Assembly: GCF_003751265.1 (NCBI RefSeq)
Contig: NZ_RJKN01000001.1
Span: 310,001 to 374,000, forward strand
Origin: Pseudokineococcus lusitanus
GTDB lineage: Bacteria > Actinomycetota > Actinomycetes > Actinomycetales > Quadrisphaeraceae
Reading direction: 5' to 3'
Length of the DNA: 64,000 nt
In this document: positions 1 through 8,636 of the stretch, one piece after another
Layout: every line of letters starts with the position of its first letter
Position numbering within the stretch: the first letter of the stretch is position 1
Made by a program: the position numbers and the translations under genes
The notes under the pieces: model-generated
Told to the model about the DNA's origin: nothing
Databases searched by the model: none
Seen by the model: only the letters and a program-made list of their open reading frames with translations

Positions 1-192
1 GCCCGCCTGGACGAGGAGGTGCTCGCGGGTCGCGAGGGCGGCGTCGACGGCCCGGGCCATGACGTGCTGGCCGTCGCGCCGGGACCCGCCCAGCGTGGCG
101 ACCGCCGCGGACAGCAGCGCGTCGACGTCGGGGGCCTCGGCGCCGCCGGACGCCCCCCTCGGGCCGGCGGTGCTGCGGGGCGTGCTCGTCAC
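1..192 (-). CDS. DinG-family ATP-dependent DNA helicase, N-terminal fragment
   Basis: The gene runs off the left edge, so only 64 codons are visible. A GTG at 190-192 opens a frame with a short Ser/Gly/Ala leader, then LLSAAVATLGGSRRDGQH and finally EHLLVQAG at the window edge. That is the stretch that directly precedes the Walker A loop (GTGKS) in actinobacterial DinG/XPD-type SF2 helicases, which unwind DNA in repair. The start is supported by a TACCCT -10 hexamer 6 nt upstream (199-204), as for many leaderless genes here. It lies downstream of hflX on the same strand, but the hflX terminator hairpin separates them, so it probably has its own transcript. Family assignment rests on the N-terminal pattern and on the usual actinobacterial position next to hflX; no catalytic motif is inside the window. 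Confidence 0.72.
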   Translation of the reverse strand, partial: MTSTPRSTAGPRGASGGAEAPDVDALLSAAVATLGGSRRDGQHVMARAVDAALATREHLLVQAG

Positions 193-198
193 CCCCCG

Positions 199-204
199 AG
201 GGTA
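199..204 (-). promoter_or_regulatory. -10 element of the DinG-like gene
   Basis: TACCCT on the minus strand ends 6 nt before the GTG at 192, which predicts a leaderless transcript. An 8-bp perfect hairpin (205-223, GGCGCCCC with a 3-nt loop) lies immediately upstream and could be an operator or part of the hflX terminator region. Confidence 0.5.
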
Positions 205-256
205 GGCGCCCCGTCGGGGCGCCCCGGGCCGCGTCCACAGGCCCCGACGACGGCAA

Positions 257-284
257 CGGCCCCGCACCCGGGGGTGCGGGGCCG
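257..284 (-). terminator. hflX terminator hairpin
   Basis: A perfect 13-bp GC-rich stem (257-269 paired with 272-284, 2-nt loop) lies 17 nt past the hflX stop. There is no U-tract, as is common in actinobacterial terminators. Confidence 0.65.
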
Positions 285-301
285 CGGCCGGGGCGGACGG
301 C

Positions 302-1858
302 TCAGACGGCCGTGCGCGCGCCCTCGAGCTGGGCCGCGAGGTGCTCGCCGACACGGGCGCGCAGCCGCGTGCCCTCGGCGGTGTGCTCCTCCTCGAGGAC
401 CTCCCCGTCCACGTGGACCCGGGAGACGAGGTCGCCCCGCGTGTAGGGGACGACGACGTCGACGTCGACCTGCGGGCGCGGCAGCCGCTCGGCGACGATC
501 TCCCGCAGCTCCTCGAGCCCCTCGCCCGTGCGCGCCGAGACGACGACGGCCCCGGGCAGCCGCGAGCGCAGCCGCGCCACGGTCTCCGGCGTCGCGAGGT
601 CGGCCTTGTTGAGGACGACGAGCTCCGGCACGTCGAGGGCGCCGACGTCGGCGAGGACCTCGCGGACCGCGGCGACCTGGCCCTCGGGGTCGACGTCCGA
701 GGCGTCGACGACGTGGAGCACGAGGTCGGCGCCCTGCACCTCCTCCAGCGTCGAGCGGAACGCCTCGACGAGCTGGGTGGGCAGGTGCCGGACGAAGCCG
801 ACCGTGTCCGCGAGGACCATCTCCCGGCCGTCCGGCGTGCGCGAGCGCCGCACCGTCGGGTCGAGCGTGGCGAAGAGCGCGTCCTCGACGAGCACGCCCG
901 CCCCGGTGAGGCGGTTGAGCAGGCTCGACTTGCCGGCGTTCGTGTAGCCGGCGATGGCCACCGACGGCACGCCGCCGGCGGTCCGCCGCGAGCGCTTGGT
1001 CTCCCGGGCGGGCGCCATCTCCTTGATCTGGCGGCGCAGCCGCGCCATCCGGGTGCGGATGCGGCGCCGGTCGAGCTCGATCTTCGTCTCGCCGGGGCCT
1101 CGGGAGCCGATGCCGGCACCGGCGGCCACGCGGCCACCGGCCTGGCGGGACATCGACTCGCCCCAGCCGCGCAGGCGCGGCAGCAGGTACTCGAGCTGGG
1201 CCAGCTCGACCTGCGCCTTGCCCTCCTTGGACTTCGCGTGCTGGGCGAAGATGTCGAGGATCAGGGCGGTCCGGTCGATGACCTTGACGCCGACGATGTC
1301 CTCGAGGCCGCGGCGCTGGGACGGCGACAGCTCGCCGTCGCAGACGACCGTGTCGGCGCCCGTGGTGGCCACGACCTCCTTGAGGTCTGCCGCCTTGCCG
1401 GAGCCGAGGAAGGTCGCCGGGTCCGGCGTCGGACGGCGCTGGAGGACGCCGTCGAGCACCGCGGAGCCCGCCGTCTCGGCGAGGGCGGCCAGCTCGCGCA
1501 GGGAGGCCTCGGCCTCCTCGACGCTCGCCGAGGTCCACAGGCCGGCGAGGACGACGCGCTCCAGGCGCAGCTGCCGGTACTCGACCTCGGTGACGTCGCG
1601 CAGCTCGGAGGAGTGGCTCCCGAGGCCGCCGACGCGGCGCAGCGCCTGCCGCTCGGCGAGGTCGAGCTGGTCGCCGTCCCAGTCGAGGTCGGCGGGCCCG
1701 GCGTCGCCGTGGCGGGCGAGGATGCGGGTGACGGCGTCGGCACGGTCGGCACGGGGCGCGGCGGGAGCAGCGGTGCTCCCGCGGCCGACGACGTCGTCGG
1801 GGGTCGCGGGCGCGGCGACGTCGGTGGTGGTCACGACGGTCTGGGTGGCGGGCGTCAT
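302..1858 (-). CDS. hflX: GTPase HflX, ribosome-associated
   Basis: HflX is a cytoplasmic GTPase that binds the large ribosomal subunit and can split stalled ribosomes during stress. The 518-residue product has the HflX N-terminal domain, the glycine-rich linker GPGETKIELDRRRIR with the helical segment after it, then a G domain with G1 GYTNAGKSS (Lys310), G3 DTVGF and G4 NKAD, and a short C-terminal domain. The ATG at 1858 was chosen because AGGAGA lies 2-3 nt upstream; the frame stays open further upstream, but that part is not HflX-like. The roughly 85-residue Ala/Thr/Asp-rich N-terminal extension is usual for actinobacterial HflX. It is divergent from the RsmC-like methyltransferase gene. 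Confidence 0.97.
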   Translation of the reverse strand: MTPATQTVVTTTDVAAPATPDDVVGRGSTAAPAAPRADRADAVTRILARHGDAGPADLDWDGDQLDLAERQALRRVGGLGSHSSELRDVTEVEYRQLRLERVVLAGLWTSASVEEAEASLRELAALAETAGSAVLDGVLQRRPTPDPATFLGSGKAADLKEVVATTGADTVVCDGELSPSQRRGLEDIVGVKVIDRTALILDIFAQHAKSKEGKAQVELAQLEYLLPRLRGWGESMSRQAGGRVAAGAGIGSRGPGETKIELDRRRIRTRMARLRRQIKEMAPARETKRSRRTAGGVPSVAIAGYTNAGKSSLLNRLTGAGVLVEDALFATLDPTVRRSRTPDGREMVLADTVGFVRHLPTQLVEAFRSTLEEVQGADLVLHVVDASDVDPEGQVAAVREVLADVGALDVPELVVLNKADLATPETVARLRSRLPGAVVVSARTGEGLEELREIVAERLPRPQVDVDVVVPYTRGDLVSRVHVDGEVLEEEHTAEGTRLRARVGEHLAAQLEGARTAV

Positions 1859-2025
1859 GGTCTCCTGCGGTGTCGGTGCGGGCGGTGCGCGCCGGGCGGG
1901 GTGGCCCGGTCGGTGCCCACTGTCCCTGCCAACGGCCGCGGGCGCGAGGATGTTTCCCCGGCCCGGCCCGCCGGGGCGCCGTCCGCCGCGGCCGAGGGAG
2001 CACCGGGCGCGCCGCCGGCTCCCGG

Positions 2026-2031
2026 TAGCGT
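2026..2031 (+). promoter_or_regulatory. -10 element of the RsmC-like gene
   Basis: TAGCGT ends 7 nt before the GTG at 2039, which predicts a leaderless mRNA and fixes the start codon. Confidence 0.55.
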
Positions 2032-2038
2032 CCCCGCC

Positions 2039-2671
2039 GTGGACGAGAGCGCCGGCGAGCACTACTTCAGCGGACGCCTGGCGGACCGGCCCGCGTCGGA
2101 CGCCGAGCGGGAGCTCGTCGAGGTCCGCCTGCGCGGCCGCGAGGTCGAGGTCGAGACGGCCCCCGGCGTCTTCAGCGGCGGGCGGATCGACCTCGGCACG
2201 CGGGTCCTCCTGCGGGAGGCGCCCGTGCCGCCCGCCTCGGGCGACCTCCTCGACCTCGGGTGCGGCTGGGGGGCCCTCGCGCTGGCGATGGCCGCCGACG
2301 CCCCCGGCGCGACGGTCTGGGCCGTCGACGTCAGCGCCCGCGCGCGCGACCTCACGCGGCGCAACGCCGAGCGCCTGGGCCTCCCGGGCGTGCGGGCCGT
2401 CGCCCCCGAGGAGGTGCCGGACGACGTCGTCCTCGCGGGCCTGTGGTCGAACCCGCCCATCCGGGTCGGCAAGGAGGCGCTCCACGGCCTGCTGCGGACG
2501 TGGCTGCCGCGGCTCGCCCCGGGCGCGGACGCGCACCTCGTCGTCCAGCGCAACCTCGGCGCGGACTCGCTGCAGGCGTGGGTGCAGACCTCGCTGGGCG
2601 AGGTCGTGCGGGTCGAGCGGGCCGGCAGCGCCAAGGGGTACCGGGTGCTGCGGGCCACGCGGCTCGGCTGA
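2039..2671 (+). CDS. RsmC-like class I SAM-dependent methyltransferase
   Basis: The 210-residue protein corresponds to the C-terminal catalytic domain of RsmC-type (MTS) guanine-N2 methyltransferases. It begins with the family hallmark HYFSG near residue 8, has motif I LDLGCGWGALAL for SAM binding, an acidic VDVSARA strand 2 end, and the catalytic SNPPIRVGKEALH box typical of enzymes that methylate exocyclic amino groups of rRNA bases. The likely substrate is 16S rRNA, but that is family inference. There is no Shine-Dalgarno sequence; GTG at 2039 follows a -10 hexamer by 7 nt. Upstream codons in this frame overlap hflX and are not protein-like. Confidence 0.88.
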   Translation: MDESAGEHYFSGRLADRPASDAERELVEVRLRGREVEVETAPGVFSGGRIDLGTRVLLREAPVPPASGDLLDLGCGWGALALAMAADAPGATVWAVDVSARARDLTRRNAERLGLPGVRAVAPEEVPDDVVLAGLWSNPPIRVGKEALHGLLRTWLPRLAPGADAHLVVQRNLGADSLQAWVQTSLGEVVRVERAGSAKGYRVLRATRLG

Positions 2672-2698
2672 GGCCGGCCGCCCGGGGGTCGGCGCCGG

Positions 2699-2983
2699 TC
2701 AGCGCCGGCCGGAGTCCCGGCGACGGCGCGACATCTCCAGCACGTGCAGGAGGGCCTCCCGGCGGGCCGCGCGGTCGCCGCCCGGGGCGTCCACGTCCTC
2801 CCGGGGCGCGGGCACCTCCGCGGTGACGGTGCGCATGAGACGGCGGCGGGCGGCGACGGTGCTCGGGGGTGCGGTGGCCGCGGGCCGGTGCCCGAGCTCG
2901 GCCGCCAGCCGTCCCACCTCGACCGCGTGGCGTCGCCGCGTCACGGCCCCCCGGCCGTCGACCTCCTGCGTGCCGTCCCCCAT
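2699..2983 (-). CDS. Small basic hypothetical protein downstream of dapF
   Basis: No function is recognised. The 94-residue product is basic and helix-prone (GAVTRRRHAVEVGRLAAELG near the N-terminus, AARREALLHVLEMSRRRRD near the C-terminus), with no signal peptide or membrane segment. ATG 2983 is preceded by AGGGGG at a 7-nt spacing, the best ribosome binding site in the frame; the frame also opens earlier at 3076. It sits in the dapF-hflX interval on the same strand, 174 nt after dapF. A nucleic-acid-binding role would be speculation from its charge. Confidence 0.55.
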   Translation of the reverse strand: MGDGTQEVDGRGAVTRRRHAVEVGRLAAELGHRPAATAPPSTVAARRRLMRTVTAEVPAPREDVDAPGGDRAARREALLHVLEMSRRRRDSGRR

Positions 2984-3060
2984 GACCGCCCCCTGCGTGT
3001 CCGTGCCCGGCGCCGGGGTCCTCGCCCGGCGTCGCGAGCGCCCAGTGCAGCACCTCGGGG

Positions 3061-3093
3061 TCACGATCCGTGGCACTGAGTCATCACGATCCG
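3061..3093. repeat. Pair of 10-bp direct repeats upstream of the small hypothetical gene
   Basis: TCACGATCCG occurs at 3061-3070 and 3084-3093, a 23-bp centre-to-centre spacing, in the 174-nt gap between dapF and the small gene. Spacing near two helical turns would suit an operator, but no regulator is implicated. Confidence 0.4.
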
Positions 3094-3157
3094 GTCACCG
3101 GCGCGTCGTCCCATCCCTCGGACATCGCCGCGGGGCCCGCCCCGGCGACGCCGTGGC

Positions 3158-4123
3158 CTACGCGAGGACGACGTCCGCGACGACGACGGCCGGCCCGGCC
3201 AGCTCGACCCGGCCCCCGGGCAGCGCCGTCACGCGCAGCGCCCCGCCCGGCACGGCGACCCGCCAGACGTCGGGCGAGTCGGCGCCCGCCCACAGCCGGA
3301 CGGCGAGCGCGGCCGCGCAGGCGCCCGTGCCGCACGAGCGCGTCTCCCCCACCCCACGCTCGCTGACGCGCATGAGCAGGGCGCCGACGCCCGGCGCGGG
3401 CGCGTCGAGGGGGACGACGAGCTCGACGTTCGTGCCGCCGGCCGGGGCGGGTGCCACCTCCGGCGCGAGCAGCAGGTCCGCGCCCTCGAGCTCCTCGCGG
3501 CTCGTCAGGGCGACGACGACGTGCGGGTTGCCGAGGTCGAACGACAGGCCGGGCCGGGGGACGCCGTCGAGGCCGCGCACGGCCACGGTGGCGTCGAAGC
3601 CGTCGGCGACGGCCGCGTCCCCGCCGGGCACCGACCACGGACCCATGTCGACGGCGAACCAGCCCGGGCGTCCGTCGTCGTCGGGCGCGGCGGCGACGCG
3701 CTTGACGCCGGACCGGGTGCCCACGGCGAGGGTGCGGCCGTCCGCCAGCTCCTCCGGCGCGACGAGGCCCTCGCGCAGGAGGTGGGCGACGAGGACGCGG
3801 ACGCCGTTGCCGCACATCTCCGCGGCCGAGCCGTCGGCGTTGCGGTAGTCCATGAACCAGGTCGCCGACGGGTCCTCCGCGAGCGCCGCGGCGCCCTCGG
3901 CCAGGGCGTCGCTGCGGACGGCCCGGATGAGCCCGTCGCCGCCCACGCCCGCGCGGCGGTCGCACAGCGCCGCCACGGCGGCGGCGTCGAGGTCGAGGCG
4001 GCCGTGCTCGTCCGTGACGAGGACGAAGTCGTTCTCGGTGCCGTGCCCCTTGGCCACCCGCAGGCCCCGCAGGGGCGCCCCGGGCGCCGTCGGGCCGGGC
4101 TGCTCCGCCACCGCGCTCGTCAT
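3158..4123 (-). CDS. dapF: Diaminopimelate epimerase
   Basis: DapF converts LL- to meso-diaminopimelate, the lysine precursor and peptidoglycan cross-linking residue. The 321-residue protein contains both catalytic cysteines of this cofactor-free two-base epimerase: Cys104 in MCGNGVR and Cys264 in SCGTGACA. KGHGTENDFVLV near residue 25 is the family N-terminus. ATG 4123 lies 10 nt after the miaA stop and 7 nt after a TAGCCT hexamer; the first three bases of that hexamer are the miaA stop codon, so dapF may have its own leaderless promoter inside the miaA-dapF pair. An in-frame start at 4141 is possible but would overlap miaA. dapA lies elsewhere in the window at 30223. Confidence 0.97.
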   Translation of the reverse strand: MTSAVAEQPGPTAPGAPLRGLRVAKGHGTENDFVLVTDEHGRLDLDAAAVAALCDRRAGVGGDGLIRAVRSDALAEGAAALAEDPSATWFMDYRNADGSAAEMCGNGVRVLVAHLLREGLVAPEELADGRTLAVGTRSGVKRVAAAPDDDGRPGWFAVDMGPWSVPGGDAAVADGFDATVAVRGLDGVPRPGLSFDLGNPHVVVALTSREELEGADLLLAPEVAPAPAGGTNVELVVPLDAPAPGVGALLMRVSERGVGETRSCGTGACAAALAVRLWAGADSPDVWRVAVPGGALRVTALPGGRVELAGPAVVVADVVLA

Positions 4124-4130
4124 GGCGGGG

Positions 4131-4136
4131 AGGCTA
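4131..4136 (-). promoter_or_regulatory. Candidate internal -10 for dapF overlapping the miaA stop codon
   Basis: On the minus strand TAGCCT ends 7 nt before the dapF ATG. The TAG of this hexamer is the miaA stop codon (4134-4136). Confidence 0.4.
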
Positions 4137-5114
4137 CGCACCCGCGAGCGAGGTCGCGACGACGTCGAGGGCCGCCGCCGCGAGGTCCGGCAGCCCGTCG
4201 TCCGCCGACGCGTCGAGCCACGTGATGCGCGGGTCGCGGTGGAACCAGGACTCCTGGCGCCGGACGTAGCGGCGCGTGGCCGCCGTCGTCGCCGCGAGCG
4301 CCTCGTCGAGGGTGCAGCGCCCGTCGAGGTGGTCGAGCACCTGCGCGTAGCCGAGGGCGCGGGACGCCGTCCGCCCCTCGCGCAGGCCCGCGCCGGCGAG
4401 GCGCCGGACCTCGTCGACGAGGCCCTCGTCGGCCATCCGCCGCACGCGCGCCTCGACCCGCGCGTCGAGGACGGGCCGCGGCACCCGCAGCCCCACCTGC
4501 ACGACGGGCGCCAGCGCGCCGCGGTCGGTGTAGGTCGGCAGCGTGGCGCTGAAGGGGCGGCCGTCCACCTCGGTCGCCTCGAGCGCGCGGACGACGCGGC
4601 GCACGTTGGCGGCGGGGATGCGGCCCGCCGAGGCGGGGTCGACCCGGGCCAGGACGGCGTGGAGCGCAGCCGGCCCCTCGGCCTCGGCGTACGCCTCCCA
4701 CCGCGCCCGGACGACAGGGTCGGTGCCCGGGAACTCGAGCGCGTCGACGACGGCGCGGACGTACAGCCCGCTGCCGCCCACGAGCACCGGCACCCGGCCC
4801 CGGGCGCGGACGGCGGCGACGTCGGCCCGGGCGGCCTCCTGGTAGGCGGCGACGCTCGCGTCCGCGCGCACGTCGAGCACGTCGACCTGGTGGTGCGGCA
4901 CGCCGCGGCGCTCCGCCACCGGCAGCTTCGCGGTGCCCACGTCCATGCCGCGGTAGAGCTGGGAGGCGTCGGCCCCCACGACCTCGCCGTCGAGCGCGAG
5001 CGCGAGCGCGACGCCGAGGTCGGACTTCCCCGACGCCGTCGGGCCCACGACGACGACGAGCGGCGGCCGCCCCCCGCGGCCCGGCGGCACGGGCGGGGAG
5101 GGGGGGCTGCTCAC
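4134..5114 (-). CDS. miaA: tRNA dimethylallyltransferase
   Basis: MiaA transfers the dimethylallyl group from DMAPP to adenosine 37 of tRNAs that read UNN codons; MiaB, encoded nearby, then methylthiolates this base. The 326-residue protein has the P-loop GPTASGKS (Lys30), the substrate loop DASQLYRGMDVGTAK, and LVGGSGLYVRAVVDALEFPG, all family signatures. The usual Ser in the DSxQ motif is Ala here. GTG at 5114 is the start; no clear Shine-Dalgarno sequence is visible. It is followed at 10 nt by dapF. Confidence 0.97.
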   Translation of the reverse strand: MSSPPSPPVPPGRGGRPPLVVVVGPTASGKSDLGVALALALDGEVVGADASQLYRGMDVGTAKLPVAERRGVPHHQVDVLDVRADASVAAYQEAARADVAAVRARGRVPVLVGGSGLYVRAVVDALEFPGTDPVVRARWEAYAEAEGPAALHAVLARVDPASAGRIPAANVRRVVRALEATEVDGRPFSATLPTYTDRGALAPVVQVGLRVPRPVLDARVEARVRRMADEGLVDEVRRLAGAGLREGRTASRALGYAQVLDHLDGRCTLDEALAATTAATRRYVRRQESWFHRDPRITWLDASADDGLPDLAAAALDVVATSLAGA

Positions 5115-5191
5115 GGCGCCGAGGGTCCCACGCCGCGCACCGGGTCCCGCGCGCGTCGGACCGCCGCCGGCGCGGTGGTTGGATCGCCGTG

Positions 5192-5956
5192 ATGAGCGCG
5201 CTCGAGGTCGGCCTCCTGCTGCTCGCCGGCGTCGGCGCTGGGCTCGTGGGCTCCGTCGTCGGGCTCGCCTCGCTCGTCTCCTACCCGGCGCTGCTGGCGG
5301 CGGGCCTGCCGCCCGTCGTCGCCAACGCCACGAACACCGTGGCGCTCGTCGCGTCCGGGATCGGCTCGGCGGCCAGCAGCCGGCCCGAGCTGGCCGGGCA
5401 GCGGGCGCGGCTGGTCCGCCTGACGCCGCTGTTCCTCGTCGGCGGGCTCACGGGCGCCGTGCTCCTCGTGACGACGCCGGCCGAGGCGTTCGAGCGGGTC
5501 GTGCCCTTCCTCGTCGGCGGGGCGTCGGTGCTCATGGTCGCCCAGCCGTGGCTCAAGCGGCTGGCGCGCCGGCCGGCGGCCCCCGACGACACGAAGGAGT
5601 CCTGGCTCGCGCTCCTGGGGCTCTTCCTCGTGGCCGTCTACGGCGGCTACTTCGGCGCCGCCGCCGGGGTGCTCATCACCGTGCTGCTCGGCTTCGTCCT
5701 CGACGCGAGCGTCCAGCGCCTCGTCGCGCTGAAGAACATCCTGCTCATGGTGAGCAACATCGCGGCCGCGGCACTCTTCGTCGTCCTCGGGCTCGCCGAC
5801 CTGCTCGTGGCCCTGCCGCTCGCGGCCGGGGTGCTCCTCGGGGGCTGGCTCGGCCCGATCGTCGCGCGGCGGCTGCCGCAGACGGTCCTGCGGCTCGTCA
5901 TCGGCGTGGCCGGCGTGGGCCTCGCCGTCGAGCTGTGGCGGCAGGCGACCGGCTGA
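5192..5956 (+). CDS. TauE/SafE-family membrane permease
   Basis: The product is an integral membrane protein of about 254 residues with roughly eight hydrophobic segments. The first half contains the TauE/SafE pattern GLVGSVVGLASLVSYPALLAAGL and ATNTVALV; the second half repeats it at GYFGAAAGVLITVLLGF and ALKNILLMVSN. This internal duplication is typical of TauE/SafE permeases, which export small organic anions such as sulfite or sulfoacetate; the substrate cannot be read here. ATG 5192 is 7 nt after a TTGGAT -10-like hexamer; a GTG three bases earlier is an alternative. It stands alone on the plus strand between miaA and miaB. Confidence 0.85.
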   Translation: MSALEVGLLLLAGVGAGLVGSVVGLASLVSYPALLAAGLPPVVANATNTVALVASGIGSAASSRPELAGQRARLVRLTPLFLVGGLTGAVLLVTTPAEAFERVVPFLVGGASVLMVAQPWLKRLARRPAAPDDTKESWLALLGLFLVAVYGGYFGAAAGVLITVLLGFVLDASVQRLVALKNILLMVSNIAAAALFVVLGLADLLVALPLAAGVLLGGWLGPIVARRLPQTVLRLVIGVAGVGLAVELWRQATG

Positions 5957-5971
5957 GCGCGCGCAGGCCCC

Positions 5972-7567
5972 TCAACGACGGCGGGTCGGGAGACCCAGCG
6001 CGACCGGCACGGGGCCGCGCGCGGCCGCGCCCGCCGGGGCCGGGACGCCGCACGACGCCGCCTCGCGGCGGTCCCACGCGTCGCCCGCCGTCGTCCGGCG
6101 GAGCCGGTGGACCCAGCCGCCCTCGGCGACCACCTGCGGGCCCGTGCCCACCGACGGGTCGGCGACGAGGTGGTGCGGCGCGGCGTAGGTGACCCGTGTC
6201 GTCACCATGTCGCCCGGCCGCGGCGTCTCGGCGTCCTCGGGCAGCGAGAAGTGGACGAGGCGGTTGTCGGGGGCGCGCCCGGACAGGCGGGCGGTGGCGC
6301 CGTCCTTGCGACCCTCCCCCACGGAGACCATGACCTCGACCTCGCGGCCGACGACCCGCTGGTTCTCCTCCCAGCTGATGCGCTCCTGCAGCGCGACGAG
6401 CCGCTCGAAGCGCTCCTGGACGACGGCCTTGGGCACCTGGTCGTCCATCGTCGCGGCCGGCGTCCCGGGGCGGGGCGAGTACTGGAACGTGAAGGCCTGC
6501 GCGAAGCGCGACGCCTCGACGACCTCGAGCGTCCGCGCGAAGTCCTCCTCGGTCTCGCCGGGGAAGCCCACGATGAGGTCGGTGGAGATGGCCGCCTCGG
6601 GCATGGCCGCGCGGACGCGGTCGAGGATGCCGAGGAAGCGGGCGCTGCGGTACGAGCGGCGCATGGCCCGCAGGACGCGGTCCGACCCCGCCTGCAGCGG
6701 CATGTGCAGCTGCGGCATGACGTTCGGCGTCTCGGCCATGGCGGCGATGACGTCGTCGGTGAAGGACGCCGGGTGCGGGCTCGTGAACCGGACCCGCTCG
6801 AGCCCGTCGATCCCGCCGCAGGCCCGCAGCAGCTTGGCGAAGGCGCCGCGGTCGCCCAGCTCGATGCCGTAGGTGTTGACGTTCTGGCCCAGCAGCGTGA
6901 CCTCGACGGCGCCGTCGGCCACGAGCGCCCGCACCTCGGCGAGGACGTCGCCCGGCCGGCGGTCCTTCTCGGTCCCGCGCAGCGCCGGGACGATGCAGAA
7001 GGTGCACGTGTTGGTGCAGCCGACGCTGATGGAGACCCAGCCGGAGGCCGCCGAGTCGCGCTTCGTCGGCAGCGTGGAGGGGAAGACGTCGAGCGACTCG
7101 AGGATCTCCACCTCGGCGCGCCGGTTGTGCCGCGAGCGGTCGAGCAGGGCCGGCAGGGAGCCGATGTTGTGGGTGCCGAAGACGACGTCGACCCACGGCG
7201 CCCTGTCGACGATCGTCGAGCGGTCCTTCTGCGCGAGGCAGCCGCCGACGGCGATCTGCATCCCGGGGCGGGAGGCCTTGACCGGCGCGAGCCGGCCGAG
7301 GTTGCCGTAGAGCTTGTTGTCCGCGTTCTCGCGGACGGCGCACGTGTTGAAGACGACGACGTCGGCCGTCTCGGGGTCCGCGCCCGCCGCCAGCGGCGCG
7401 TAGCCCGCCGCCTCGAGCGAGCCCTGCAGCCGCTCCGAGTCGTGGACGTTCATCTGGCAGCCGAAGGTGCGGACGGCGTAGGTCCGCCCCTCGCCGCCAC
7501 CCGGCAGCGGGCTGTCGGCGGGAGCGGCCTGGAGGGTGGCCTCGGGGGCGTCGGCGGTCGTCGTCAT
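5972..7567 (-). CDS. miaB: tRNA-2-methylthio-N6-dimethylallyladenosine synthase
   Basis: MiaB is a radical-SAM methylthiotransferase that converts i6A37 (made by MiaA) to ms2i6A37 in tRNA. The 531-residue protein has the UPF0004 domain with cluster-binding Cys37, Cys76 and Cys110, the radical-SAM motif GCTNTCTFC (Cys184, Cys188, Cys191), and a C-terminal TRAM domain followed by an unusual Ala/Arg-rich tail of about 60 residues. ATG 7567 is preceded by a TACCCT hexamer 9 nt upstream and no Shine-Dalgarno sequence, as expected for a leaderless start. It is divergent from the gluA-type gene. Confidence 0.97.
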   Translation of the reverse strand: MTTTADAPEATLQAAPADSPLPGGGEGRTYAVRTFGCQMNVHDSERLQGSLEAAGYAPLAAGADPETADVVVFNTCAVRENADNKLYGNLGRLAPVKASRPGMQIAVGGCLAQKDRSTIVDRAPWVDVVFGTHNIGSLPALLDRSRHNRRAEVEILESLDVFPSTLPTKRDSAASGWVSISVGCTNTCTFCIVPALRGTEKDRRPGDVLAEVRALVADGAVEVTLLGQNVNTYGIELGDRGAFAKLLRACGGIDGLERVRFTSPHPASFTDDVIAAMAETPNVMPQLHMPLQAGSDRVLRAMRRSYRSARFLGILDRVRAAMPEAAISTDLIVGFPGETEEDFARTLEVVEASRFAQAFTFQYSPRPGTPAATMDDQVPKAVVQERFERLVALQERISWEENQRVVGREVEVMVSVGEGRKDGATARLSGRAPDNRLVHFSLPEDAETPRPGDMVTTRVTYAAPHHLVADPSVGTGPQVVAEGGWVHRLRRTTAGDAWDRREAASCGVPAPAGAAARGPVPVALGLPTRRR

Positions 7568-7576
7568 GGCCGCACC

Positions 7577-7582
7577 AGGGTA
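7577..7582 (-). promoter_or_regulatory. -10 element of miaB
   Basis: TACCCT on the minus strand lies 9 nt upstream of the ATG. Confidence 0.4.
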
Positions 7583-7735
7583 CGGCGGCGCGGCGGCGGG
7601 CCCGGCGCGCCAGGGCCCGCCGGTGGACGACGGCCCCCGCGGCGACGGGACACCGAGCGGCGCAGCGCTGATCACGATGGCGTCACGACGCCACGACGTG
7701 TCCCACGACTCCCCCGTCCGCCCGCCCCGCCCCGT

Positions 7736-7741
7736 TATGTT
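7736..7741 (+). promoter_or_regulatory. -10 element of the gluABCD operon
   Basis: TATGTT ends 7 nt before the GTG at 7749. The ATG inside this hexamer (7737-7739) is in frame but is better explained as promoter sequence. Confidence 0.5.
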
Positions 7742-7748
7742 GCGCCGC

Positions 7749-8540
7749 GTGAGCAGCGACGAGGGCGGCGCAGCAGGCCGGCAGCACGGCACGGACGCGG
7801 GGCGGGAGCCCCTCGTCGTCATGTCCGGCGTCGACAAGCACTACGGCGCGCTCCACGTGCTGAAGGGCATCGAGCTCACCGTGGGCCGCGGCGAGGTCCT
7901 CGTCGTCATCGGCCCGTCCGGCTCCGGCAAGTCGACGCTGTGCCGGACCATCAACCGCCTCGAGGGCGTCGACGGCGGCCGCATCACCATCGACGGCAAG
8001 GAGCTCCCCGCCGAGGGCAAGGCCCTCGCCGGGCTCCGCGCCGACGTCGGGATGGTCTTCCAGTCCTTCAACCTCTTCGCGCACAAGACCGTGCTGGAGA
8101 ACGTCACCCTCGGGCCGACGCAGGTGCGCAAGGTCAAGAAGGCCGACGCGGACCGTCGGGCGATGGAGCTCCTCGAGCGCGTCGGCGTCGGGCACCAGGC
8201 GCAGAAGTACCCGGCACAGCTCTCCGGCGGCCAGCAGCAGCGCGTCGCCATCGCCCGTGCCCTCGCCATGGACCCCAAGATCATGCTGTTCGACGAGCCG
8301 ACGTCGGCCCTGGACCCGGAGATGATCAACGAGGTCCTCGACGTCATGACCGACCTGGCGAGGAGCGGGATGACGATGGTCGTCGTCACCCACGAGATGG
8401 GCTTCGCCCGCCGCGCCGCGGACCGGGTCGTCTTCATGGCCGACGGCGAGATCGTCGAGCAGGCCGACCCGGAGACCTTCTTCACGAAGCCGTCCTCCGC
8501 CCGGGCGCAGGACTTCCTCTCGAAGCTCCTCACCCACTGA
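7749..8540 (+). CDS. gluA: Glutamate ABC transporter ATP-binding protein, GluA-type
   Basis: This is the cytoplasmic ATPase of a polar amino-acid importer. The 263-residue protein carries Walker [10 protein letters not shown] (Lys61), a Q-loop in VFQSFNLF, the signature LSGGQQQR (158-165), Walker B IMLFDEP (Asp182, Glu183) and the switch His215 in [10 protein letters not shown]. The A-loop region [10 protein letters not shown] is typical of GlnQ/GluA. GTG 7749 was chosen because it follows TATGTT by 7 nt; ATG 7737 is an alternative. It begins a four-gene operon (ATPase, lipoprotein, two permeases) whose order matches gluABCD of Corynebacterium. Glutamate as substrate is inferred from this order. 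Confidence 0.93.
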   Translation: MSSDEGGAAGRQHGTDAGREPLVVMSGVDKHYGALHVLKGIELTVGRGEVLVVIGPSGSGKSTLCRTINRLEGVDGGRITIDGKELPAEGKALAGLRADVGMVFQSFNLFAHKTVLENVTLGPTQVRKVKKADADRRAMELLERVGVGHQAQKYPAQLSGGQQQRVAIARALAMDPKIMLFDEPTSALDPEMINEVLDVMTDLARSGMTMVVVTHEMGFARRAADRVVFMADGEIVEQADPETFFTKPSSARAQDFLSKLLTH

Positions 8541-8543
8541 CGT

Positions 8544-8600
8544 CTGCGCCCCACGGCGCAGCAGCACCGCACCGACCGGCCGGGACCCGACCGGGCCGGT
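8544..8600 (+). other. Two short hairpins in the gluA-gluB gap
   Basis: Two 7-bp perfect stems lie between the ATPase and binding-protein genes: 8544-8550 with 8555-8561, and 8575-8581 with 8594-8600. They may act as weak terminators or as mRNA processing and stability elements, allowing more binding protein than ATPase. Confidence 0.4.
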
Positions 8601-8636
8601 GGCCACGAGCACCCCCACCGACGAAGGGCTCACCTG

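Noticed and set aside
205-223. Separate terminator upstream of the DinG-like gene.
   Set aside because: The hairpin is perfect but only 8 bp and touches the predicted -10; the 13-bp hairpin at 257-284 is the better hflX terminator, so no second terminator is called.
954-3848. A 964-codon plus-strand frame antisense to hflX and dapF.
   Set aside because: Ser/Arg-rich composition typical of an antisense frame in this GC range, no start signal, and it overlaps four real genes.
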